Assembly (NCBI GenBank): GCA_018666555.1
Contig: JABIZD010000179.1
Span: 1-35,654 of the forward strand
Length of the DNA stretch: 35,654 nucleotides
From: Gammaproteobacteria bacterium
GTDB taxonomy: Bacteria; Pseudomonadota; Gammaproteobacteria; Pseudomonadales; Azotimanducaceae
Direction: 5' to 3'
Part shown: positions 25,063 through 32,555 of the stretch, piece after piece
How positions within the stretch are numbered: the stretch's first letter is position 1
Layout of the letters: each line of letters begins with the position of its first letter
Program-made: the position numbers and the translations under genes
The notes under the pieces: model-generated
Seen by the model: the letters and a program-made list of their open reading frames with translations, nothing else
What the model was told of the DNA's origin: nothing
The model's database searches: none

Positions 25063-26631
25063 ATGAAACGACCCAATATTCTATTGTTCATAACGGATCA
25101 GCATCGAGCTGACCACTTGGGCTGTTATGGCAACCAACAGGTGAAAACGCCCAATATCGATGCACTAGCGTCAAGTGGCACCCGATATGAGCATTTCTAT
25201 GTGGCTAATCCAGTCTGTATGGCCAACCGGGCTTCCTTGATGACGGGCCGCATGCCATCGAGTCATGGAGTCTACTCTAACGGTACCCCACTATCTGAAA
25301 ATTCCATGACTTTTGTGCATCGTCTGCTCGAAGAGGGTTATCACACAGCATTGATTGGCAAGTCGCACTTGCAGACCATTTCGGGCATAGAGGCAGCCTG
25401 GCAACCAGACCCTAAGCGTTATCAGTATGATGAAAACGGTCACGCGGTCGAGGCAGAAAGCCCCAACCGCAGAGGTGAGCAGTACCTGAACGAGGATCCG
25501 AGATCCTGGGCAGCAGCAGAGTTCAGAACAAAGACGCCGTATTATGGTTTTGAGCATGTGACCATGGTAACGGGCCATGGGGATGAGACCAGCGGTGACT
25601 ATGAGCAATGGTTAAAAGAACAGCCAGGCGACTGGAATAGACTTCGTGGACAGGAAAATGCAATCACTGATGCGCAGATTGTTACCCCTCAGGCTTGGCG
25701 TACCCAGTTGCCTGAAGAGTTGTATCCGACCGCTTATATTGCTGAGCGTACCACAGACTATCTTAACGCCCATGCAGCAGCCGATGATGATCAGCCGTTT
25801 TTTATCCAGTGTTCTTTCCCTGATCCCCACCATCCCTTCACGCCGCCAGGGAAATACTGGCAAATGTATGATGCCAATGAGATCACGCTGCCATCTGCGT
25901 TTGGTCGAGGTGATACGCGGCTGGAAAATTATCTGCACCAGGCCCTTGAAGAGGGCACAGCGAAGCGGGGCTCGCAGATGCCCTTTGCGGTGAACGAGCG
26001 TGAGGTGCGTGAAGCCATTGCGCTCACCTATGGCATGATAACCATGATCGATGACCGGATTGGCAGGATCATGGCTGAGTTGAAACGGCTGGGTATGACT
26101 GAGGATACACTGGTGATTTTTACCTCTGATCACGGTGATTACATGGGTGATCGTGGACTGATGTTGAAAGGGCCTCTACATTTGAACGGGCTGTTACGTG
26201 TTCCCTTTATCTGGCTTGACCCCATGACTAAGGGAGGGGTAGTAAGTAGAGAGCTTGGCCAAACCATTGATATCCCGACTACCATTATGGATTATGCCGG
26301 GATTTTGCCTTATTACGGTATTCAGGGGAGAGTACTGGCAAAGGATCCGGAAGCGGAAGCTTTGTTGATTGAGGATAGCCGGCAACGGGTTAACCTCGGC
26401 TTTAACCGGTTCCAGGGTTTGCGGACGCTGATTACCCGGACTCATCGGCTGACGATCGGCATGCCTGATGCAGGCAATGAGCTATATGATCTGACTGTGG
26501 ATCCTGATGAGCGGCATAATCTGTGGCTGGCCCCGGCGCATCAGCAGACGCGTACTGACCTTCTGGATGCGCTTGTACGCAAGATGATATCGATGCAGGA
26601 TCCGGTGCCGTTGGCCCCTTATTATGCTTGA
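25063..26631 (+). CDS. Sulfatase-family (alkaline phosphatase superfamily) hydrolase, CxAxR type
   Basis: The 522-residue protein is a type I sulfatase-like hydrolase: metal-binding 'FITDQHRADH' (D12, Q13), catalytic block 'CMANRASLMTGR' with C52 and R56, 'ALIGKSHLQ', and later 'FTSDHGDYMGDRGLMLKG', which holds metal and substrate-contact residues. C52 would be converted to formylglycine by a maturase (not seen in the window). The usual CxPxR has Ala in place of Pro; CxAxR is also a known maturation motif. No signal peptide is present, so it should act in the cytoplasm on something imported by the TRAP system, eleven bases upstream. The substrate could be a sulfate ester or a phosphonate/phosphate ester. 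Last gene of the operon; CCGGTA/TACCGG (26638-26658) forms a possible hairpin after it. Confidence 0.92.
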   Translation: MKRPNILLFITDQHRADHLGCYGNQQVKTPNIDALASSGTRYEHFYVANPVCMANRASLMTGRMPSSHGVYSNGTPLSENSMTFVHRLLEEGYHTALIGKSHLQTISGIEAAWQPDPKRYQYDENGHAVEAESPNRRGEQYLNEDPRSWAAAEFRTKTPYYGFEHVTMVTGHGDETSGDYEQWLKEQPGDWNRLRGQENAITDAQIVTPQAWRTQLPEELYPTAYIAERTTDYLNAHAAADDDQPFFIQCSFPDPHHPFTPPGKYWQMYDANEITLPSAFGRGDTRLENYLHQALEEGTAKRGSQMPFAVNEREVREAIALTYGMITMIDDRIGRIMAELKRLGMTEDTLVIFTSDHGDYMGDRGLMLKGPLHLNGLLRVPFIWLDPMTKGGVVSRELGQTIDIPTTIMDYAGILPYYGIQGRVLAKDPEAEALLIEDSRQRVNLGFNRFQGLRTLITRTHRLTIGMPDAGNELYDLTVDPDERHNLWLAPAHQQTRTDLLDALVRKMISMQDPVPLAPYYA

Positions 26632-26815
26632 GCAGAACCGGTAGCAGATTAATACCGGGGGCATGCCGCCCAGTATTGCCTGGTTAAGATTAAATCATAG
26701 GAAGCCAGCGTCATCCATCAGCTGGTGCAGCCCACATTAATCCGTTCGTTAACGGTCCGGTCCGCTATATTGATAGAGTCATTACCTTAGTTAGCGTCAG
26801 TCACCGTCACTCTTT

Positions 26816-27189
26816 CTATAAAATTGTGCTGTAGTGCAGGCTGACGATCTGCCATTTGCCATCGATCATTTACCACACATCTGTCTCGAACGCTCTGGAC
26901 GTGCTCGTTGTTCCATCTGGCGAGCGTGTGCGGTTGTCGATGAAGGACGTTACCATAGCGGCATTACCACTCGGCATAATCTGTACCTGAATGTCCGACA
27001 TTTCGTTCAATTCAACACCACCGCCTGCTGCTATTAAGCCGTTCCACATTTCGTGGTAAGCAGCCATATCCACTCTGCCATCATCGACATACACCGTCGC
27101 GATCGCAGCCAACGGTGCTATTCGATTATGCGAGCCAACTATTCTGACATCCGCTGAAGTGGGTGGGGCTCGATTCGGCCTGGCCGCTC
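26816..27189 (-). pseudogene. NTF2/SnoaL-like (DUF4440-type) protein, interrupted by in-frame stop
   Basis: The minus strand reads 'PLAAIATVYVDDGRVDMAAY', 'GAAMVTSFIDNRTRS'-like sequence ('SGNAAMVTSFIDNRTRSPDG') and 'ETDVW', then a TAA (26870-26872), then continues in the same frame with 'MIDGKWQIVSLHYS'. This last part is the typical C-terminal strand of NTF2-like/SnoaL proteins ('.dGkWqiv..H.S'). The frame upstream is open to about 27189 but has no ATG, so the 5' end is also lost or the start is the TTG at 27112. One premature stop within a recognisable domain supports a decaying gene. The stretch also contains several shadow frames on the plus strand, which I ignored. Confidence 0.55.
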
Positions 27190-27409
27190 AACTATGCACG
27201 AACCGCGGATTGACCAGCTTGAAACCGCCAGTCAGTTCCTCAAGAATCGCCAGGTTTCATCAAAAAAACTAGCCAAACGCTGATTTTGGGAGAAATGTAT
27301 ATCTGGCTGACGGAACAGAAATGGGGGGGCTTCTTCTTGTACCCTAAGGCATTTTATTAGTACCATCCCATACGATGTACGATAGATTTTTCCCTAACTC
27401 GGGCAAGGG

Positions 27410-27916
27410 GTGTTAAAAATTAGACCGCAATTCGATGTTAAATCTAAAGAAGAAACACGCATCGCTGCGCTGTACGCGACTGGTTTGCTGGATAGCCCAC
27501 CTAGCTCCACTGTGAATGAACTGGTCGCTGGCTTGGCCAAGCATTACGGGACAAAAACAGCTTGGGTATCGCTCATCGATCGGCGCCATGTTCGACTTTT
27601 CTCGACTTGTGGCATCGACTCAAATGTCGAATATTACCCAGAGAGCCATGCGCCCTGGCTGAGAAGCGCACTGCGCGGACGCAAATTGCCTGTCATCGTC
27701 GGCGACTGCCGGCAACACTCTGCATTCAAGAACTCCCCTTATGTGCTTTCCGGGGAAGTTGTTTTCATGGCCTTCATACAATTCGCCACGAAAGAAGGTC
27801 ATACTATTGGTGCTGTGGGTATAGACGATCCCGAGCCTTGCGACGGTTTCACTTTGCAAGACGCCGACCATCTGGTCTCATCCGCTCGTGAGCTTACGTC
27901 TCTTCTCGGCATCTAA
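27410..27916 (+). CDS. GAF domain protein
   Basis: The 168-residue protein is a single GAF domain from about residue 12: 'KEETRIAALYATGLLDSPP' (the typical 'R...L...glLD' start), 'AWVSLIDRRHVRLFSTCGID' and 'VVFMAFIQFATKEGHTIGAVGIDD', ending with 'SSARELTSLL'. GAF domains bind small molecules or serve as sensory modules. No kinase, cyclase or DNA-binding output domain is attached and no partner gene is adjacent, so its role is unknown. The only available start is GTG at 27410, overlapping a GGGG run with no proper spacer; an in-frame TAA lies just upstream. It may be a remnant of a longer signalling protein. A 29-codon frame just before it (27194-27283) is not convincing. Confidence 0.72.
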   Translation: MLKIRPQFDVKSKEETRIAALYATGLLDSPPSSTVNELVAGLAKHYGTKTAWVSLIDRRHVRLFSTCGIDSNVEYYPESHAPWLRSALRGRKLPVIVGDCRQHSAFKNSPYVLSGEVVFMAFIQFATKEGHTIGAVGIDDPEPCDGFTLQDADHLVSSARELTSLLGI

Positions 27917-28036
27917 CGGGTGTCGGCATCGCCTTGTGCAAACCGGAAGAGCAAAAGATCTGTCCCCGACGGTCCCCGGCCCGCTCCCTTGTTGGAGCAT
28001 TGGGCCCCCGTGTTCTCTCTTTAGCCTGAACCCTAC

Positions 28037-29320
28037 ATGGCCAAGGCTGTGGACTGGGCCTTTGGAATTCCTCTCCGCGATACCCGTTCAATGCTAAATC
28101 ACAGAAGATGTGGTTTGTTTTTACTATGCTCGACTGATCTATTTGAATCGCTGGTGTATTTGATAGACGGTGAGCTGTTGCAAGGTCTTGCTGCCGAGAA
28201 GCTCGAGAAAAGTGCCGAGCGCTTGAGAAAAAGGGAAGGCTGGGCGAACGTCGAGGTGGACTTCGATGCCGCACACAAGCTGCATAGCTTTCATCGGCTG
28301 CAACCGGAACCGTTGGGTGTGCCGAAGGACGTGAATGATGCGCTAAGCGCTGCCATCGATGCCCGAACGACCTTGGAAGACTTCGACGGTGAGTGGACCG
28401 AGGAACGCGAAGCGGATTTTGACACGCTCTCAGAGCAGATCGAAGCGCTGGAAACTCAAATTGACGGCTACCGCGAGTTCACGGACGAACAAAAGGCGAA
28501 GGCAAAATGTGTGCTCAGCGTGGGTCGCAATGGCAAGCTGCAGATTGATCGGGCTCTGGTGACACGCGCGCAAGCCAATCGGCTGTCCGCAAACGGCAAA
28601 GACACGCAAAGCGGCAGCGGAGCAGCGATACTGCCAAACGCACTCGCGAATGACTTGGGCGCAACGCGTCAGCAGATCGCCCAGGCGAAACTCGCCAACA
28701 ATCCAAAGTTAGCCGGTGATGTTTTGTTGCTGCGTCTGTGTCAGCAAGTACTCGGATCCTCGCGCTGGGAAAGCGGTGCCATCGAGGCGGGTTTCGAGGT
28801 CACTTTGAGTCGTGATGAGGCGTTGGCGGACACCCGCGCCGCGCATGACTTGGCAAAGACACGCGGATTGTTGGCGACTGAATGGATGGAGCAGAAATCC
28901 GTTGCCGCGCGCCTTGCAGCACTCAGGCAACTCACACCGACTGAGAAAAACCGCTTGTTAGCCTACACAGTGGCCGCGTGTTTGAAGGTCAGTTTTGGCG
29001 GTTCATGCGTTGACAAGGATATCGGTGAAGCCGTGCTGGCCGACCTCACACCGGATTTCGCGATGGCGTGGCGACCCAGTGCCAGCAATTACTTCAAACG
29101 GCTCACCAAGGCAAAGCTCTTGAACCACGGAAAGTCTTGGTTTGGTGATGCGTGGCTGAGCAGTCATGAGGGCCACAAGAAAGGCGAGTTGGTGACCGAG
29201 TTGGATGTGTTCTTCAACGCTAACGCTGCAGCGAACTTATCGGCTGAACATCTGCAGATTCGTGAGCACTGGTTGCCGCTTGGGTTTGACGTTCACACCA
29301 AGGCGGCTTCGAACGACTAA
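28037..29320 (+). pseudogene. C-terminal part of a plasmid/ICE-type ParB-like partition protein (N-terminal nuclease domain missing)
   Basis: From about residue 46 (near 28172) the frame matches the long ParB-like proteins of plasmids and integrative elements: 'LLQGLAAEKLEKSAERLRKREGWANVEVD' (the 'k..kl...a...reGW.wve' block), an acidic helical section around 100-150 that is probably coiled-coil, 'DFAMAWRPSASNYFKRLTKAKLL', and the close 'REHWLPLGFD'. Such proteins are normally about 600-700 residues with an N-terminal ParB/Srx domain and HTH; both are absent. The first ~45 residues do not resemble the family and are probably read from unrelated DNA after a truncation. The frame itself is intact for 427 codons, GC-rich at third positions, unlike the genes to the left, which indicates acquired DNA. 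It is followed by a strong terminator and by radC. Confidence 0.65.
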
Positions 29321-29341
29321 ACCGCTCCGGTACGGTTCTTT

Positions 29342-29369
29342 GGGGTGCACGGTGTGTGCCCCTTTTTTT
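29342..29369 (+). terminator. Rho-independent terminator after the ParB-like fragment
   Basis: GGGGTGCAC pairs with GTGTGCCCC (9 bp including two G-T pairs) around a GGT loop and is followed directly by seven T. It lies 22 bases after the ParB-like stop codon on the same strand. This is the strongest terminator in the window. Confidence 0.88.
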
Positions 29370-29613
29370 GTCTGCGTCTGGTGATCGCAAGTATTGATCA
29401 TCGTCATTCCACTGGCTCCGCCGTTAGGTCAGTGCGGCTAGTTTCGCGGCGCTGTGACCCGAGGCAAGGCCAGGGTGAATCGTCGCGTTGAGTTGTCATT
29501 GTCGACACTGACAGCACCACACCAAGTACCGGTTGCAATAGCGACGAGCCTTGTCACGGCCCACGACGCCCCGCGCCTGCGCGCGCCCCGACCCACTCAA
29601 TTCGGAGCATGCC

Positions 29614-30108
29614 ATGAGCCATTCAAAACACACCCTTTACATCAAAGATGATAACGGCAGTTATCTCGAAGCCAGCACCAATGACGTTGTCAGCGGCGCC
29701 CGCCGCAAACTGCGAGCAAAGTTTCGCAAAGGCAAAGCCATTCGCAGTCCATCGGACACTGAAGAATTCCTGATCGCTGAACTCGCGACCGAGCCGAACG
29801 AGGTGTTCGCGGTCTTGTATCTTGACAACCGTCATCGCGTCATCAAATTTGATCGCGCCTTCACCGGCACCATCGATGGCACAAGTGTTTACCCAAGAGT
29901 CATCGTAAAACGCGCACTGGAACTCAACGCAGCGGCGGTCATCTTCTCGCATCAGCACCCTAGCGGCGTCGCCGAACCCAGTCAGGCCGATGAGCGCATT
30001 ACGCAACGTCTCAAGTCAGCACTGGAACTCGTCGACATACGGGTACTAGATCACCTGGTCATTGGCGGCAATACAGTTGTTTCGCTCGCATCGCGTGGAC
30101 TCTTATGA
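29614..30108 (+). CDS. radC: RadC-family JAMM-domain protein of the mobile-element type
   Basis: This 164-residue protein is a RadC/MPN+ domain: 'NEVFAVLYLDNRHRVI' (with the JAMM Glu), 'GTIDGTSVYPRVIVKRALELNAAAVIF', then the metal motif 'SHQHPSGVAEPSQADERI' (HxH...D), and 'VLDHLVIGG'. The N-terminal helix-hairpin-helix region of chromosomal RadC is missing, as is usual for the short RadC proteins carried by plasmids and integrative conjugative elements. I chose the ATG at 29614 because GGAG lies six bases before it; an in-frame GTG-type start further upstream has no support. The name 'DNA repair protein' is historical; the true role of element-borne RadC is uncertain. Its neighbour, a ParB-like fragment, supports a mobile-element origin. 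Domain complete and probably functional. Confidence 0.9.
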   Translation: MSHSKHTLYIKDDNGSYLEASTNDVVSGARRKLRAKFRKGKAIRSPSDTEEFLIAELATEPNEVFAVLYLDNRHRVIKFDRAFTGTIDGTSVYPRVIVKRALELNAAAVIFSHQHPSGVAEPSQADERITQRLKSALELVDIRVLDHLVIGGNTVVSLASRGLL

Positions 30109-30211
30109 GTCGGCGCAGCGCCGTCAATTCTTAGTAACTTGTTCGATTGCCTCTGCACAGCTTGGAAAGCAAGTGAGCCTCTGAGGCGTCAAGCGAGGCA
30201 AGCAGCTAAAA

Positions 30212-30242
30212 GGGTCATGATTAGAGGCGCTAATCATGACCC
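30212..30242 (-). terminator. Perfect 13-bp inverted repeat hairpin after radC / RND fragment
   Basis: GGGTCATGATTAG and CTAATCATGACCC form a perfect 13-bp stem with a 5-base loop. On the minus strand four T follow, giving a terminator for the RND pump remnant that reads towards it; on the plus strand there is no T-run. It may also close the radC transcript. A recombination or protein-binding site is an alternative reading. Confidence 0.55.
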
Positions 30243-30366
30243 AATGAATTCGCCGCCAAAACGAATACATCGGGAACTCTTGACAGAATGCGCGTTGTGT
30301 AAAGAGTACCAATGATCCGCCAACACTTGCCTGAAAGCTGGGTTTGAGCACCAGATCTATCGGAAG

Positions 30367-30585
30367 TCAGTTGAGTCTGGTGGAGATTGGGACACATTCG
30401 CCCGGCGTCTTCACGGTAGCGATGTGTGCCACCAGACACGCCGCGAAGATAAACAACAATCGCCGATAATTTCGCCTCACGCGAAACAATGCCGAGTACA
30501 GCGCTGGTACCAACGACAGCGTGATGAACGTGGCAAACAAAAGCCCAAAGGAGGCGGTTAGGAACAGGCCATGGACCGGATAATG
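30367..30585 (-). pseudogene. C-terminal fragment of an RND efflux pump inner-membrane subunit
   Basis: On the minus strand a frame reads 'VHGLFLTASFGLLFATFIT' then 'LSLVPALYSALF', followed by a charged and hydrophobic tail ending at TGA 30367-30369. The 'GLFLTASFGLLFATFITLSLVPALYSALF' block in two parts is the last transmembrane helix of AcrB/MexB-like (HAE1 or HME) RND pumps. The frame is closed upstream by TAG at 30586-30588, so only about 70 codons of a normally >1000-residue gene survive. It overlaps the last bases of the aldolase remnant in another frame, which places a recombination junction at about 30570-30590. A weak hairpin at 30212-30242 lies downstream on the same strand. Confidence 0.7.
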
Positions 30586-31250
30586 CTACGTGCTGTGTCA
30601 CGTATGGGCTGCTCCGTACGGCCCAGAATTTCGCATCGATCGAAACACTCAATATCATTTGCCAGTATGTCTCTCAATACCGTACCGAACTGCATGCGAA
30701 GTTCAGTGCCCACGTTGAATTTACAAACATTGGTATCTCTAGCCAACTGACGCTTGATCTCTGTCGGCACTCCTGAACCACCATGTATTACTAGCGGTAC
30801 GTCGGTAACTGCTTCAATCGCGCGAATCGCTGGTACGCTTATTTGGCCTTTCTGACATTCTTGCAAATGCTCGTTACCAACTGATATCGCCATTGCATCA
30901 ATCGCAGTCTCGTTCGCAAATTTGGCAGCCTCTTGCGGATCGGTATTCGCGGAATTTTCGCCGGCGTCGTAGCCGACAAAGCCGATTTCTCCCTCGGTCG
31001 AAACGCCCGCAGACGCTGCCAGCGTAGCCACCGCGGCGGTGTTATCGATGTTTTCCCGGAGCGGCAGGCGCGAGCCATCAAACATGACCGATGTGAACCC
31101 ACAATCAATGGCTTCTTTGCATTCTTGAAGTGACGTGCTGTGATCAAGATGTGCGGCAACTGGAATAGAAGCCGCTTCGGCCAGGTGTCTGAACATGGCG
31201 GCGAGTACCGGCAAGGGTGTGTGCGCGCGACATTTGGGTGTCCCTCCCAT
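30558..31250 (-). pseudogene. Class II (GatY/KbaY/Fba-type) aldolase, 5'-truncated by insertion sequence
   Basis: The frame carries most of a class II ketose-bisphosphate aldolase: 'VAAHLDHSTSLQECKEAIDCGFTSVMFDGS' (metal His and catalytic Asp region, cited in shorter pieces as 'HLDHS' and 'SVMFDGS'), 'STEGEIGFVG', 'ISVGNEHL' with a metal His, 'VIHGGSG' with another, and 'NVGTELR'. Intact GatY-like enzymes start about 55-60 residues earlier. Here the aldolase sequence begins at 'PKCRAHTPL' exactly where the IS inverted repeat ends (31239), and the ATG (31248-31250) and next codons are supplied by the IS end. The 3' end runs into the RND remnant. The active-site loops remain, but loss of the first barrel strands makes activity unlikely. 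Confidence 0.8.
31239..31247 (+). repeat. IS left terminal inverted repeat
   Basis: TGTCCCTCC, the reverse complement of 32409-32417; partial matches continue inward to about 31262. The truncated aldolase sequence starts immediately outside it. Confidence 0.75.
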
Positions 31251-31307
31251 TAATTCGTCAGCATTGATTTCGCTGGACTTTCCTACGAATTTAGTTAGCG
31301 TTCGTGG

Positions 31308-32330
31308 ATGACTAAATGGCTATCACTATCCTTACACTTTTTGAATTCGGTGATTCGATCACGTCGCGATCTCGCATTTGAGAATCTGCTGCTTCGACAG
31401 CAACTGGCCGTGATGAAGCGGAACTGTTCGAGACCGCCGATTTCGCGGGCGGATCGAATGTTCTGGGTCTTTGTTTCAAGGATCTGGGCGAACTGGCGGG
31501 ATGTTTTGCATATCGTTAGGCCCGATACCGTCGTCCGCTGGCATAGGATGGGTTTCCGGCGATATTGGGCTCGCAAGTCAAGGCCACGGGGGCGGGCGCA
31601 AGTCAATGTTGAAATACGAGCATTGATTCGGCGAATGTCAGTAGCAAATTCATTGTGGGGGGCACCGCGAATTCACGGTGAAATCCTCAAACTCGGACTC
31701 ATTGTTTCTGAAGCGACAGTTTCGAAGTATATGATCAGACATCGACGACCGCCGTCGCAGACGTGGCGTTCCTTCCTAGAGAATCACGCCGCGGATATCG
31801 TCGCTATCGATTTTCTCACTGTCCCAACCGCAACCTTTCGTATCTTATTCGTGATGGTGATTCTTAGTCATGATCGGCGGAAAATACTCCACACCAACGC
31901 GACAGAACACCCAACAGCCGCGTGGACAGGACAACAGGTTATCGAGGCGGTTGGTCTGAATGATGCACCTAAATACTTGTTGCGCGATCGGGATGCCATC
32001 TACGGTGCACTATTCAACCGAAAAACCGCTTCGGTTGGCCTCAATGAAGCCGTCACGGCGCCGCGCTCGCCCTGGCAGAATCCCTACGTGGAGCGTGTCA
32101 TAGGATCGATTCGTCGAGAATGTCTGAATCATACGATCATTCTCGGAGAGCGACACTTGCGACGAGTAATCGGAAATTACGTTCATTATTACAATAATGC
32201 TAGAACACACTTGTCACTGGAGAAAGATGCACCCTCTAGACGCTCAGTACACCGCCCCGAGGCTGGGTCGATAGTGTCCAGACGACATTGTGGTGGGGTA
32301 CATCACGAGTATTTACGCGCAGCCGCTTGA
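31308..32330 (+). CDS. IS transposase, DDE integrase-core (IS3/IS481-like) family
   Basis: The 340-residue protein has an N-terminal DNA-binding half ('ELAFENLLLRQQLAV'-like 'DLAFENLLLRQQLAVMKR', 'RPDTVVRWHRMGF', 'WGAPRIHGEILKLG') and an rve integrase core: D168 ('VAIDFLTVP'), the second Asp in 'LLRDRDAIYG' (227 or 229) and E262 ('PWQNPYVERVIGSIRRE'). It catalyses excision and insertion of the surrounding element in the cytoplasm. The family is a common 'integrase catalytic region' type found in many proteobacteria; assignment to IS3 versus IS481 group is not settled. The frame is complete, with ATG at 31308, no frameshift and all three acidic residues, so the IS may still be active. Confidence 0.9.
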   Translation: MTKWLSLSLHFLNSVIRSRRDLAFENLLLRQQLAVMKRNCSRPPISRADRMFWVFVSRIWANWRDVLHIVRPDTVVRWHRMGFRRYWARKSRPRGRAQVNVEIRALIRRMSVANSLWGAPRIHGEILKLGLIVSEATVSKYMIRHRRPPSQTWRSFLENHAADIVAIDFLTVPTATFRILFVMVILSHDRRKILHTNATEHPTAAWTGQQVIEAVGLNDAPKYLLRDRDAIYGALFNRKTASVGLNEAVTAPRSPWQNPYVERVIGSIRRECLNHTIILGERHLRRVIGNYVHYYNNARTHLSLEKDAPSRRSVHRPEAGSIVSRRHCGGVHHEYLRAAA

Positions 32331-32408
32331 GAGTTGGCGATATCTTAGACGATCAACGTTGATCACTTGTGGAACCTAGTAAAGATGGTGATTGTGGATG
32401 ATTAAATA

Positions 32409-32417
32409 GGAGGGACA
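32409..32417 (-). repeat. IS right terminal inverted repeat
   Basis: GGAGGGACA, matching the left end in inverted orientation. A gene remnant frame begins directly outside. Confidence 0.75.
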
Positions 32418-32515
32418 ACGGCGGCACCTGGTATGGAATGACACAGGAACAAGAAGACGATCTGAAGCCCGCCACTAAGGCCTGGAGAGAGCTTATTAAG
32501 ATAAAGCAATTCTGA
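32417..32515 (+). pseudogene. 32-codon C-terminal gene remnant next to the IS
   Basis: Directly beyond the IS right end the plus strand reads 'NGGTWYGMTQEQEDDLKPAT' and 'KAWRELIKIKQF' then TGA. The composition looks like a real protein C-terminus, and the frame is open only because the IS end precedes it. I do not recognise the family. It may be the 3' end of a gene whose body was lost when the IS arrived or recombined. Confidence 0.4.
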
Positions 32516-32555
32516 TGAAAAAACCCCTTACTGTCTCCAAAGGAAGTTCCTGATC

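Larger units (their letters stand above)
31239..32417 (+). mobile_element. Complete single-gene insertion sequence, ~1.18 kb
   Basis: The element is bounded by a perfect 9-bp inverted repeat, TGTCCCTCC at 31239-31247 and GGAGGGACA at 32409-32417, with imperfect pairing for about 15 further bases. It holds one DDE transposase frame and short non-coding ends (69 and 87 bases). I see no target-site duplication in the flanks ('TTTGGG' left, 'ACGGCG' right), so either the duplication is absent or a flank was later deleted or rearranged. The 16 bases around the transposase start (31304-31319) are almost repeated at 32394-32410, just inside the right end. It lies between the truncated aldolase and a 32-codon gene remnant. 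Confidence 0.8.

Noticed and set aside
25612-26133. 173-codon minus-strand frame opposite the sulfatase-family gene
   Set aside because: Mirrors codon bias of the sense gene and matches no family.
30558-31250. Functional complete aldolase
   Set aside because: About 55-60 N-terminal residues are missing and the break coincides with the IS end.
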